In this document: in pieces, positions 1 to 6,145 of the stretch | How positions within the stretch are numbered: position 1 is the first letter of the stretch | Layout of the letters: each line of letters begins with the position of its first letter | From: Deltaproteobacteria bacterium | GTDB lineage: Bacteria; SAR324; JACQKK01 | Direction: 5' to 3' | Assembly: GCA_029879595.1 (NCBI GenBank) | Contig: JAOUPZ010000110.1 | Location: 1 to 9,011, forward strand | Length of the DNA stretch: 9,011 bases | The notes under the pieces: model-generated | Database searches by the model: none | The model's input: only the letters and a program-made list of their open reading frames with translations | Told to the model about the DNA's origin: nothing | Position numbers and translations under genes: made by a program

Positions 1-990
1 CCCCGCGTAAAGCCCGTGGTTGATAAGCCGCACCGGCCCCAGTTCCCAGGCCCGCCATGAATTTGCCGCCTTTTCCGCCAGGGTCAAACCGGCACGCAGC
101 AGCAGGGGGGCACCCAGCCCTCCGGCCAGGACAACTCCCTCCAGGGGCAGCACCGCTGTCTCCATGAGTCCGAAGCTGAAAATTAACGCCGTGATGGCCA
201 CGCCGATGACAACCGCCGGAAGTCTGTTGTTTCGCGCAAGAATTACAGCAAGGCAGGTGATTCCCAGGAAGCCAAGGTTTCGCTGAAGCAACGCGGAAAA
301 TGCAAACGCCAGCAATATGCCGGCTCCTGTTTGCAGAACCCGGACCTGTATATCCGAAAAGGCGGACCCGGAAAGCAGGACCGCAGGAACCAGCACCAGA
401 ACCGGAATCAGCAGCACTGTGTTTTCCGCGCCCGCAACGCCGTTGTTCCAGGAAAGACCGATGGCCACCAAAAAAACGGCCAGCAACAGCAGAAACAGCC
501 AGGCCTTGACCCTGTCGCCACGAAGGGGAACCTGCCTGGCCGCCGGAATAAACCCGATGAAGGGCTCATAGCGAAGGGCCGGAAACCTCTTTTCCATGGC
601 GGGATTTTCATAACCGAGTACAAGGCTGACACATCCCAGGGTGACCATGGGAGCAACGAGATAGAACCCGGAGCTTGTCCCGAAAAGGGCGGAAAGGCCG
701 AACACGGACAGGCAAAACCCCAGGTATATCGGATGGGAAAAAAAGGAATAGGGGCCCCTGGCGGTGAACTCCGGCGGCGGAAAGGCGTTCATGGGCCACC
801 CCTTTCCAAATCTGACAATGGTATATACCGATACGACAAACAGTGAGAACCCCGCCACCACCATCAGACCGGATACAACCGGAGCAATCTGAACAGGACT
901 CTCAACGGCTGAGCCGGCCTCAATTGCCCAGGCGGCCAGGAGCGCTGGCAGAACAATGACAAATAAAAACGCGTAACTGATCCGGGCCAT
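1..990 (-). CDS. Polytopic membrane protein with N-terminal isoprenylcysteine methyltransferase (ICMT/PEMT)-like domain and second membrane domain; 3' end beyond window
   Basis: An uninterrupted frame of 330 codons runs from ATG at 990 to the left edge with no stop, so the C-terminus is missing. Residues 1-145 match the ICMT/PEMT-type membrane methyltransferase pattern: two hydrophobic segments (about 6-22 and 37-58), the motif GPYSFFSHPIYLG at 79-91 (family: GPY.y.RHP.YlG), another hydrophobic segment, then a Glu (E128) and a YEPF..FIP stretch at 141-149. Known members transfer a methyl group from S-adenosylmethionine to a lipid or prenylcysteine at the membrane. From about residue 162 there are at least four further membrane segments. 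The visible end, ELGPVRLINHGLYAG (316-330), faintly resembles the conserved His-Gly motif of prolipoprotein diacylglyceryl transferase (Lgt); that is inference. The gene starts 7 bases after the permease stop with only a weak Shine-Dalgarno, so it is probably coupled to it. The gene is real with good confidence; substrate unknown. Confidence 0.8.
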   Translation of the reverse strand, partial: MARISYAFLFVIVLPALLAAWAIEAGSAVESPVQIAPVVSGLMVVAGFSLFVVSVYTIVRFGKGWPMNAFPPPEFTARGPYSFFSHPIYLGFCLSVFGLSALFGTSSGFYLVAPMVTLGCVSLVLGYENPAMEKRFPALRYEPFIGFIPAARQVPLRGDRVKAWLFLLLLAVFLVAIGLSWNNGVAGAENTVLLIPVLVLVPAVLLSGSAFSDIQVRVLQTGAGILLAFAFSALLQRNLGFLGITCLAVILARNNRLPAVVIGVAITALIFSFGLMETAVLPLEGVVLAGGLGAPLLLRAGLTLAEKAANSWRAWELGPVRLINHGLYAG

Positions 991-997
991 TTTGCTT

Positions 998-1771
998 TCA
1001 GTTTCCCATGGATAGCGGCCTGAGTTTCAACCGAAACAAAAGCAGGGCCAGTCCTATGAAAATCATACCGTATCCCAGGGAAAACAACGACTGCTGAACG
1101 GCTGAATGGGCGGAAAAGGCCTGGATCATGGTTACCTGGGAGGGATAAAACGCCGGGAGATAGCGCACAATCACCTGGTTTTCAGCCCCGGCGTAAAACA
1201 CGGGGTTTTGAAGCCAGCCGGCATCAATATTTGCCAGAAGGACTATCATGAGTATTCCCTCCAGGTGTCCCTCAATCAGGCTGCCTACGAATGATCCATA
1301 GGCTCCGTAAACAAACCCGGTCAGTGAAAGCCCCCAGAAGGTTCCCCAAAAATACTCCGGAGGGAAAAACACCCGGGTCAGGAGGGTCACATACAAGGCA
1401 ATCAGTATTGTCACTATGGCCTGTGTGGCCACCAGGGAAAGAACCAGATCAAGGCTCCTGTAACCGCAAAGAAGCAGGCGCTGGTAGGATGCACGGTTCT
1501 TCTGAACCAGGGAGAGGGCATAAAACGAGACCAGAAATCCGCACAGGGCAACGGCCATGAAGGCAATATTATGGCTGCGCTCCGCAACCGTTATATACGT
1601 TTCCCCGCTTATTGAAGCGATTTTGAACCGCAGGTCACGATCGGCGGATGTGAGATCAATGACTCCAAAGAACACGACCGGAATCAACAGCAGCAGAAGC
1701 AGCGAAAGCCTGTTGCGGACCAGGCTCCTGATCTGCATCTGAATTCCGATCAGGATGGGAGAGGTCAACAT
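998..1771 (-). CDS. ABC-2-like transporter permease
   Basis: This 257-residue integral membrane protein has about six hydrophobic segments (roughly 22-40, 67-90, 107-132, 142-165, 172-186 and 228-247). A short extracytoplasmic stretch with charged residues lies between the first two. This layout fits a single-domain ABC-2-type permease, which would work as a homodimer with two copies of the neighbouring ATPase; such systems usually export lipids, glycans or peptides. The start ATG overlaps the end of the ATPase gene by 7 bases and is preceded by a strong Shine-Dalgarno, AAGGAGG, on the minus strand (plus positions 1781-1787). Position right after an ABC ATPase supports the assignment as much as the protein sequence does. 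The substrate cannot be read from the sequence. Confidence 0.8.
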   Translation of the reverse strand: MLTSPILIGIQMQIRSLVRNRLSLLLLLLIPVVFFGVIDLTSADRDLRFKIASISGETYITVAERSHNIAFMAVALCGFLVSFYALSLVQKNRASYQRLLLCGYRSLDLVLSLVATQAIVTILIALYVTLLTRVFFPPEYFWGTFWGLSLTGFVYGAYGSFVGSLIEGHLEGILMIVLLANIDAGWLQNPVFYAGAENQVIVRYLPAFYPSQVTMIQAFSAHSAVQQSLFSLGYGMIFIGLALLLFRLKLRPLSMGN

Positions 1772-2382
1772 GTGAACCGCCCTCCTTCCAGCTGATAAAG
1801 AACATCCAGGTCTTTTCTGTCATGGATCAGATGCGTCACCACGATGATGGTGCCGCCCCCGTCACGCATTTCGCGCGCGTGCTCCCAGAAAACAAGATAG
1901 GTTTCCCAGTCAAACCCGGAATAGGGCTCATCGAGAAAAAGAAGTTTCGGTTTATGCATCAAAGACAGGAGAAGGTTGAGCTTTTGCCGGTTGCCCCCGC
2001 TCAACTGGCTGACCTTGTGCTCCAGGTATTCACCCAGCCGGTAGCGGGCGCAGAGTTCCCCGGCGGATGACTGCCAGGCCGTGGTGCTCAGGCCATAGGC
2101 GGCGGCAAAGTATCTGAAGTGCTCCTGCACCGTGAGGTCTTCGAACAAACCCGCTTCCTGGGGACAGTAGCCGAAAATGCCGTTGACCCTGGCGCTGCCC
2201 TGGCCGGGAGGAAGAAGCCCGACCATAATCTTGAGAAGGGTCGATTTGCCGGCCCCGTTTGCCCCCACGATCCCTGCTATCAGGCCGCTGCCGACCGTAA
2301 AACTCAGCTCGGAAAGCACCCGCTTTTTCCCGAATGATTTGCCCAGGTTTTTGACTTCGACCAGCCAGCCGGGGTCAGTCAT
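1765..2382 (-). CDS. ABC transporter ATP-binding protein (compact)
   Basis: All ABC nucleotide-binding motifs are present in 205 residues: Walker A GANGAGKST (40-48), Q-loop YCPQ (Q75), signature LSGGN (127-131), Walker B LLFLDEP (147-153), D-loop SGFD (155-158) and the switch histidine in VVTH (H184). It should hydrolyse ATP in the cytoplasm to drive the downstream permease. The spacing from Walker A to the Q-loop is short (about 27 residues), because the region that normally carries a longer beta hairpin is reduced to QGSARVNGIFGY. That explains the small size against the usual 220-300 residues. The ATG at 2382 has a GGAGG Shine-Dalgarno 5 bases upstream (plus 2388-2392) and overlaps the preceding gene by 8 bases, so translation is likely coupled. 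The ABC-2/CcmA-type group is the best fit, judged from length and partner. Confidence 0.93.
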   Translation of the reverse strand: MTDPGWLVEVKNLGKSFGKKRVLSELSFTVGSGLIAGIVGANGAGKSTLLKIMVGLLPPGQGSARVNGIFGYCPQEAGLFEDLTVQEHFRYFAAAYGLSTTAWQSSAGELCARYRLGEYLEHKVSQLSGGNRQKLNLLLSLMHKPKLLFLDEPYSGFDWETYLVFWEHAREMRDGGGTIIVVTHLIHDRKDLDVLYQLEGGRFTC

Positions 2383-3214
2383 GGCAACCTCCAGACTCCA
2401 CCGTTTCGTGAATCACCCAGCCCCTGTCCGTGCCGTCGGCAAGTTTTAAACTCCCCCGTGCCAGCCACTTTCTTTCCTGCAGGCCGTATATGGAGGCCGG
2501 CAGAAGCACGCGCGCCAGGCCCAGCCTCCTGCCGATATCCCCCTGAAACGGCCTGTTGTCCACCAGGTCGCGAAAGGGCTGTATCTCCAGATCAAACATA
2601 TCGGCCCTGACTGAATGCGGGGACACCCCGGACACCGACAGAACCCGCTTTCCATCGAGGTAAACCCAGCGCAGGCCGTCGGCGCCATTCCACTCTATCC
2701 ATACGACCGAATGCACAGCGCCGGTAAAACGCCCCCACACGAGTTTTTCAAACGGCAGGCCCCAGGGCTGAATCCGGGCGGACAGCTTTTCGATATAACC
2801 TGTTCCCCGAAGCGGCGGCTGGCCGGGCCGGGTTACCGTCATTTCACAGTTTGGATGGATACAGTGCCAGTCCAGTCTATTATCGCCGCCGGCCACAGGA
2901 AGGCTCTCCCGGATTGACTCCGTCCTGGAGCCGGCGGAATCCACATTGTACAGAGACGACCCGAAGCATAGGGTTCCGCCATCCAGGGAGGGCCGGTTGT
3001 AGCCGGCAAACAGGGATTCCACCTCCGCGCCCTGCCCGCTGCGGCAGGTGAGGGACTGAAGATATGAAAGACGCAGCCAGAGCCATTTCAGTTCCGCGGC
3101 ATAGCCAATCCAGGCGCGGCCTTCCACGTCAACGCAGTCAAAATACCACTTTTCAAGACTGAAGCTAAAAATACCGCCTCCACCGGAAAAGAGCCTGCTG
3201 CAAACAACCGCCAC
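2375..3214 (-). CDS. CrtC/AttH-like (carotenoid 1,2-hydratase/lipocalin-type) protein
   Basis: This 279-residue protein has features of the CrtC/AttH group of lipocalin-like proteins: an N-terminal (E)KWYFDCVDVEGR stretch at 21-33 (family: WWYFD.....G), then GTGYIEKLSARIQPWGLP at 137-154 followed by LVWGRF (158-163) and WIEWNG (172-177). These resemble the family's GxGYxEkxWG... and W.WG.f regions. Members bind or hydrate hydrophobic isoprenoids; AttH is encoded with an ABC transporter (AttEFG). No signal peptide is visible, so the product is probably cytoplasmic. Translation starts at GTG 3214, the only possible start before the conserved N-terminal motif, with GGAAG 7 bases upstream. It is the first gene of the operon and overlaps the ATPase gene by 8 bases. 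The family call comes from recalled motifs and is moderate; enzyme activity is not implied. Confidence 0.6.
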   Translation of the reverse strand: MAVVCSRLFSGGGGIFSFSLEKWYFDCVDVEGRAWIGYAAELKWLWLRLSYLQSLTCRSGQGAEVESLFAGYNRPSLDGGTLCFGSSLYNVDSAGSRTESIRESLPVAGGDNRLDWHCIHPNCEMTVTRPGQPPLRGTGYIEKLSARIQPWGLPFEKLVWGRFTGAVHSVVWIEWNGADGLRWVYLDGKRVLSVSGVSPHSVRADMFDLEIQPFRDLVDNRPFQGDIGRRLGLARVLLPASIYGLQERKWLARGSLKLADGTDRGWVIHETVESGGCHD

Positions 3215-3221
3215 GGGGTTA

Positions 3222-3226
3222 CTTCC
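3222..3226 (-). promoter_or_regulatory. Ribosome binding site fixing a GTG start
   Basis: GGAAG on the minus strand lies 7 bases before GTG 3214. No ATG, GTG or TTG occurs in frame between that GTG and the conserved KWYFD region, so this site decides the start of the CrtC/AttH-like gene. Confidence 0.55.
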
Positions 3227-3277
3227 AGAATATCATATACCGGGGACCCTTGATCCTCCAGGCAGTTCCAGGCTGTT

Positions 3278-3294
3278 CCCGGCAGCTTGCCGGG
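3278..3294. repeat. Perfect 7-bp inverted repeat (hairpin)
   Basis: CCCGGCA (3278-3284) and TGCCGGG (3288-3294) pair perfectly around a 3-base loop. No T tract follows on either strand, so it is not a canonical terminator. It lies 63 bases upstream of the GTG start of the minus-strand operon, within its likely leader. Confidence 0.7.
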
Positions 3295-3417
3295 TCATAC
3301 GGGGGGTGCTTTTTCCCAAGGTGCCCCACAACCTGGGATTTATTGCATTCCGCATTACCCCGCCACAAATTAGCACTCCCGGCCCGGAGGCCAGACGTTT
3401 TCATTTTCCACGCGGGG

Positions 3418-3451
3418 ATACCGTCCTGGGGTTGTTTTCCTCGCCCGGTAT
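3418..3451. repeat. Inverted repeat ATACCG...CGGTAT
   Basis: ATACCG (3418-3423) and CGGTAT (3446-3451) are exact inverted copies 22 bases apart. Short flanking pairings (CCGC with GCGG) could extend the stem on the minus-strand transcript. It may be a leader stem or an operator; a 6-base match could also be chance. Confidence 0.35.
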
Positions 3452-3626
3452 GAATATGCGCCACCGCAGATAAAAGATACAGACACTTCAAAAAACTTTT
3501 CACTTCGCAGCATATAAAAATGATGCTTTTTATTTTTTGGCATGTGACAATGTTTGGTAATTGAAGTATTTAAGCTTATGGAAGGCGGGTTAAACTTGAT
3601 TTGATTTCAGAATGTTGTGATTTTAT

Positions 3627-4511
3627 ATGAAGCCTTTTGACTTTTTGCTGGCCCTGGTGGTGGTTCTTATCTGGGGTGTTAACTTTCCGGTGATCGAGCA
3701 CGGACTGGGCTCCCTGCCGCCATTGCTGTTCACCGCCCTGCGTTTTCTGGCCTGCCTGTTTCCCTTTCTGCTGTTCATTCCCCGGCGGGGTATCCCCTGG
3801 AGCCTGCTTCTCAAGGTGGGACTGCTGATAGGAGTGGTGGTTTTCGGTCTGCTGTTCCTGGGCATGCACATGGGCCTTTCGGCGGGCATGTCCTCGCTGG
3901 TAATGCAGTCCCAGGTGCTGTTCACCCTGGTGCTGGCCGTGTTCACCGTGGGGGAGCGCCCCCGGAGCCAGCAGGTATTCGGAACGGCACTGGCTTTTTC
4001 CGGCATGGCTGTCATCGGGATGAACATGGATTCAAACGCCACCATGGCGGGGTTTATTCTGGTACTGCTCTCCGGGCTGGCCTGGTCCGTGGTGAATATA
4101 ATACTCAAGCGCGCCGGGCCCGTGAACCAGGTATCCCTGATGGTCTGGTCAAGTCTGTTTCCTCCCCTGCCCCTGCTGCTGATATCCCTAATCTTCGAGC
4201 AGGACCACTGGATCACCCTTCAAGCCCTGGACTGGCGGGGCGTGGGTGCGATATTCTACACGGGAATCCTCAGCTCGGTGGTGGGCTGGAGCATCTGGGG
4301 TGGGCTGCTGAACCGCTATGAGGCGGGTCGGGTTGCCCCGCTGTCGCTGCTGGTGCCTCTGGTGGGCATGAGTTCCTCGGCGCTGCTGCTGGGAGAAAGC
4401 TTTCGGCCCTATCAACTGCTGGCCGCCGGACTTGTGCTGACCGGGCTGGCTCTGGTGCTGAACATCCGCATGGGGAAGAACAGGCCCCTGGTCATGCAGA
4501 ACCAGGGCTGA
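3627..4511 (+). CDS. eamA: EamA/DMT-superfamily metabolite exporter
   Basis: This 294-residue protein with about ten membrane segments is arranged as two EamA repeats (roughly 5-132 and 141-280). It aligns along its length with what I recall of E. coli EamA (YdeD), the inner-membrane exporter of O-acetylserine and cysteine. Shared landmarks are the N-terminal LIWGVNF (14-20), SLVMQSQVLFT (90-100), SLMVWSSLFP (170-179), IWGGLLNRYEAGRVAPLSLL (223-242) and the following VPLVGMSSSALLLGE. A frame stop at 3618-3620 and the family alignment fix the start at ATG 3627. No Shine-Dalgarno is visible before it, so the mRNA may be leaderless or the site weak. It is the first of the plus-strand genes, with 58 bases before miaA. 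Substrate specificity could differ from the E. coli protein. Confidence 0.9.
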   Translation: MKPFDFLLALVVVLIWGVNFPVIEHGLGSLPPLLFTALRFLACLFPFLLFIPRRGIPWSLLLKVGLLIGVVVFGLLFLGMHMGLSAGMSSLVMQSQVLFTLVLAVFTVGERPRSQQVFGTALAFSGMAVIGMNMDSNATMAGFILVLLSGLAWSVVNIILKRAGPVNQVSLMVWSSLFPPLPLLLISLIFEQDHWITLQALDWRGVGAIFYTGILSSVVGWSIWGGLLNRYEAGRVAPLSLLVPLVGMSSSALLLGESFRPYQLLAAGLVLTGLALVLNIRMGKNRPLVMQNQG

Positions 4512-4569
4512 ACCGTCCGCCGGGTCCGCTCCGCGCCGCAACCCCGCGTTTGAACCGCAGGGAGCGCCC

Positions 4570-5571
4570 ATGTCCCCCAGGAAACCCGACCAGTTGCCAG
4601 ACTCAGCCGCCACATCCCGAAAGAACTCCGCCGGATTGCCGCCTTTGGTGGCGGTGGTAGGGCCCACGGCCAGCGGCAAGTCTTCCCTGGCCATGGAACT
4701 GGCCTTGCGCTTTAACGGCGAAATCATCAACACCGACGCCATGCAGGTTTACCGGGGTTTTGACATCGGCACGGCCAAGCCCGGAGCGGCGGACCTTGAA
4801 CGGGTGCCCCACCACCTGCTGGACTGTGTGGAAGCCGACCAGGAATACTCCGCCGGGAGTTATGTCCGCGATGCCCGCCTGGTACTGGCTGGCCTGAAAC
4901 AGCGCGCCCGCCTGCCCCTGCTCTGCGGGGGCACCGGCCTGTACTTCCGGGCGCTGCTCCAGGGTCTGGCGGACATCCCGGATATTCCCCCGGAAATCCG
5001 GGAGGAGGTGGCCTGCGAACTGGAACGCCGGGGCGCCCCGGCGCTGCATGGGGAACTGGTGGCCGTGGACCCGGAGATGGCCTCCCGGCTGCACCCCAAC
5101 GACCGGGCCCGGGTGGCCCGCGCCCTGGAGGTGTTTCGGGCCACCGGACGCAGCCTGGCCTTTTTCCAGGAACAACGCCCCTTCACACTGGACATGCCGG
5201 GAGTGCTGACCCTGGGTGTGGCCTGGGAGCGCCCCCGCCTGTATGAGAGAATCAACGCCCGGGTGGAGCAGATGCTGGACAGGGGCTGGGTGGATGAGGT
5301 GCGGGGGCTGCTGGCGCAGGGCCTTGATCCGGGCCTGAAGCCGTTCCGGGCCATTGGCTATGCTGAGATAACCCGGGCCCTGCTGGCGGGCGGGCGGGAC
5401 TTTGAGCCGGACCGGGAGGCCCTGGCCGGAGCAATCGCCCAGAGCACCCGCAACTACGCCAAGCGCCAGCTCACCTGGTTCCGCCGGCACCCCGGCGTGA
5501 TCTGGTTTTCACCGGAGACCACCGGACAGGCCCTGGAAGCAGTGGCCGGATTCCTTCAGGATGCCGGTTGA
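4570..5571 (+). CDS. miaA: tRNA dimethylallyltransferase
   Basis: MiaA transfers a dimethylallyl group from DMAPP to N6 of A37 in tRNAs reading codons that start with U, the first step to ms2i6A. The 333-residue product carries the family's motifs: P-loop GPTASGKS (31-38), DAMQVYRGFDIGTAKP (56-71, with the conserved catalytic Asp at 56), GGTGLYFRALLQGL (120-133), HPNDRARVARALEV (175-188), AIGYAEI (261-267) and the C-terminal YAKRQLTWFRRHP (296-308). The residue after the catalytic Asp is Ala where many homologues have Ser. The P-loop begins at residue 31, so there is an N-terminal extension of about 20 polar residues. The start is supported by AGGGAG (4559-4564), 5 bases before ATG 4570. It probably shares a transcript with eamA. 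Confidence 0.97.
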   Translation: MSPRKPDQLPDSAATSRKNSAGLPPLVAVVGPTASGKSSLAMELALRFNGEIINTDAMQVYRGFDIGTAKPGAADLERVPHHLLDCVEADQEYSAGSYVRDARLVLAGLKQRARLPLLCGGTGLYFRALLQGLADIPDIPPEIREEVACELERRGAPALHGELVAVDPEMASRLHPNDRARVARALEVFRATGRSLAFFQEQRPFTLDMPGVLTLGVAWERPRLYERINARVEQMLDRGWVDEVRGLLAQGLDPGLKPFRAIGYAEITRALLAGGRDFEPDREALAGAIAQSTRNYAKRQLTWFRRHPGVIWFSPETTGQALEAVAGFLQDAG

Positions 5572-5627
5572 GCGGCAGGATTATCCCGGCGGGTTCCACC
5601 GGCGGATATTTTGTATTATATTATCAT

Positions 5628-5639
5628 CCGGTCGACCGG
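5628..5639. repeat. Perfect 12-base palindrome, possible operator
   Basis: CCGGTCGACCGG reads the same on both strands. It directly follows an AT-rich possible -10 region, where a repressor site would overlap the transcription start. CCACCGG (5596-5602) and CCGGTGG (5636-5642) form a second, overlapping inverted pair around the AT-rich patch. In GC-rich DNA such palindromes can also arise by chance. Confidence 0.4.
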
Positions 5640-5727
5640 TGGCGGTTCACGGGCCCTGCGGTCGTGATTCAGCGGGAAACGCCCCGGGGCTGAGCCCGGG
5701 ACCGGATAATAAAGCACCCGATCTAAC

Positions 5728-5733
5728 AAGGAG
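5728..5733 (+). promoter_or_regulatory. Ribosome binding site fixing the start at 5741
   Basis: AAGGAG lies 7 bases before ATG 5741. The same frame is open back to 5561, but the stretch 5561-5740 reads as low-quality, Pro/Gly/Arg-rich coding with no upstream ribosome site. The shorter start is therefore preferred. Confidence 0.75.
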
Positions 5734-5740
5734 CCAGGGG

Positions 5741-6145
5741 ATGTCCAACGCCGAGATGAAAATCCACACCATCGGAATAAACAACTATTCCATCATTGGC
5801 AAACAGGAGAAGGGGCGGGTCTGGATGCTCCAGTTCGCCTGGGGAAAAAAGGACTTCCGCGTATACCTGGGAGCCCAGGGAGAAGGCCCCGACATTGCCG
5901 GGATGATCCTGGAGGACAAGTCCGGACAACAGATGACCGTGACCCGCCTGGAGTACCTCTACAACTACGAGTGGTTCAACTACGGAGGGACCGCCGGCCA
6001 CGGCATAGCCAGCGAGGAGGTACGCTGGACACGGGAGGAACAGAGACGCTACCTGGAACTCCCCAAGGATTTCCTCTTTATCGCCGCCCAGCTGAGCTGC
6101 CTTGAATTCGGGTTGAAGATCCTGGAGCGGAGAAAAGCCGGTTGA
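5741..6145 (+). CDS. Conserved-looking hypothetical protein, coupled to larC
   Basis: I do not recognise this 134-residue protein. It looks soluble, with no signal peptide and no membrane segment, and is mixed alpha/beta in character. The N-terminal half has alternating strand-like stretches (GRVWMLQFAWGKKDFRVYLG at 25-44); an aromatic-rich middle follows (YLYNYEWFNYGG, 72-83); the C-terminal part is helix-like with a hydrophobic end (FLFIAAQLSCLEFGLKILER). The start at ATG 5741 is supported by AAGGAG 7 bases upstream. Its stop codon overlaps the TTG start of larC (TTGA), so the two are likely translated together. That hints at a role linked to nickel-pincer cofactor assembly or its client enzyme, but this is inference from position only. 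Confidence 0.8.
   Translation: MSNAEMKIHTIGINNYSIIGKQEKGRVWMLQFAWGKKDFRVYLGAQGEGPDIAGMILEDKSGQQMTVTRLEYLYNYEWFNYGGTAGHGIASEEVRWTREEQRRYLELPKDFLFIAAQLSCLEFGLKILERRKAG

Larger units (their letters stand above)
3215..3626. other. Divergent intergenic region, no convincing gene
   Basis: These 412 bases separate the minus-strand operon from eamA on the plus strand and must hold the promoters of both. I see no convincing protein. The part nearest the operon (3230-3450) is GC-rich and holds two clear inverted repeats, consistent with a structured 5' leader on the minus strand. The part from about 3480 to 3626 is AT-rich and carries A and T tracts, the usual look of a promoter region, but I found no -35/-10 pair good enough to place a start site. 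AGCAT (3509-3513) and ATGCT (3523-3527) followed by a T-rich run form a weak hairpin. I match no known riboswitch consensus here. Confidence 0.6.
5572..5740 (+). other. Intergenic region with AT-rich patch and palindrome (possible promoter region)
   Basis: The gap between miaA and the next gene is GC-rich except for a sharp AT-rich patch at 5606-5627, which contains TATTAT and TATATT boxes. These could be a -10 element, but no good -35 sits 16-18 bases upstream. The patch is followed at once by a perfect 12-base palindrome (5628-5639). Further on, CCCGGG-GCTGAG-CCCGGG (5684-5701) can form a 6-bp stem without a T run. A separate promoter for the unknown gene plus larC is plausible but not proven. 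Confidence 0.35.

Noticed and set aside
331..846. Plus-strand open frame of 171 codons
   Set aside because: It lies opposite the 330-codon minus-strand membrane protein, which has clear hydrophobic segments and a family motif; the plus frame has low-complexity Gln/Arg/Lys-rich sequence.
3219..3503. Minus-strand open frame of 94 codons ending 4 bases before the CrtC-like gene, with a signal-peptide-like start
   Set aside because: Beyond the first 15 residues it shows no domain or coding character. I favour a non-coding leader, though a leader peptide cannot be fully excluded.
3509..3538. AGCAT/ATGCT hairpin followed by a T-rich run, terminator-like on the plus strand
   Set aside because: The stem is only 5 bases, AT-rich, and no plus-strand gene ends upstream of it.
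4603..5490. Minus-strand open frame of 295 codons opposite miaA
   Set aside because: It is an antisense shadow caused by high GC; the plus strand encodes MiaA with all motifs, and the antisense protein has no recognisable features.
5561..5740. 60-codon N-terminal extension of the unknown gene before larC
   Set aside because: A strong AAGGAG site sits at the right distance before ATG 5741, and the extension overlaps miaA and a promoter-like AT-rich patch.
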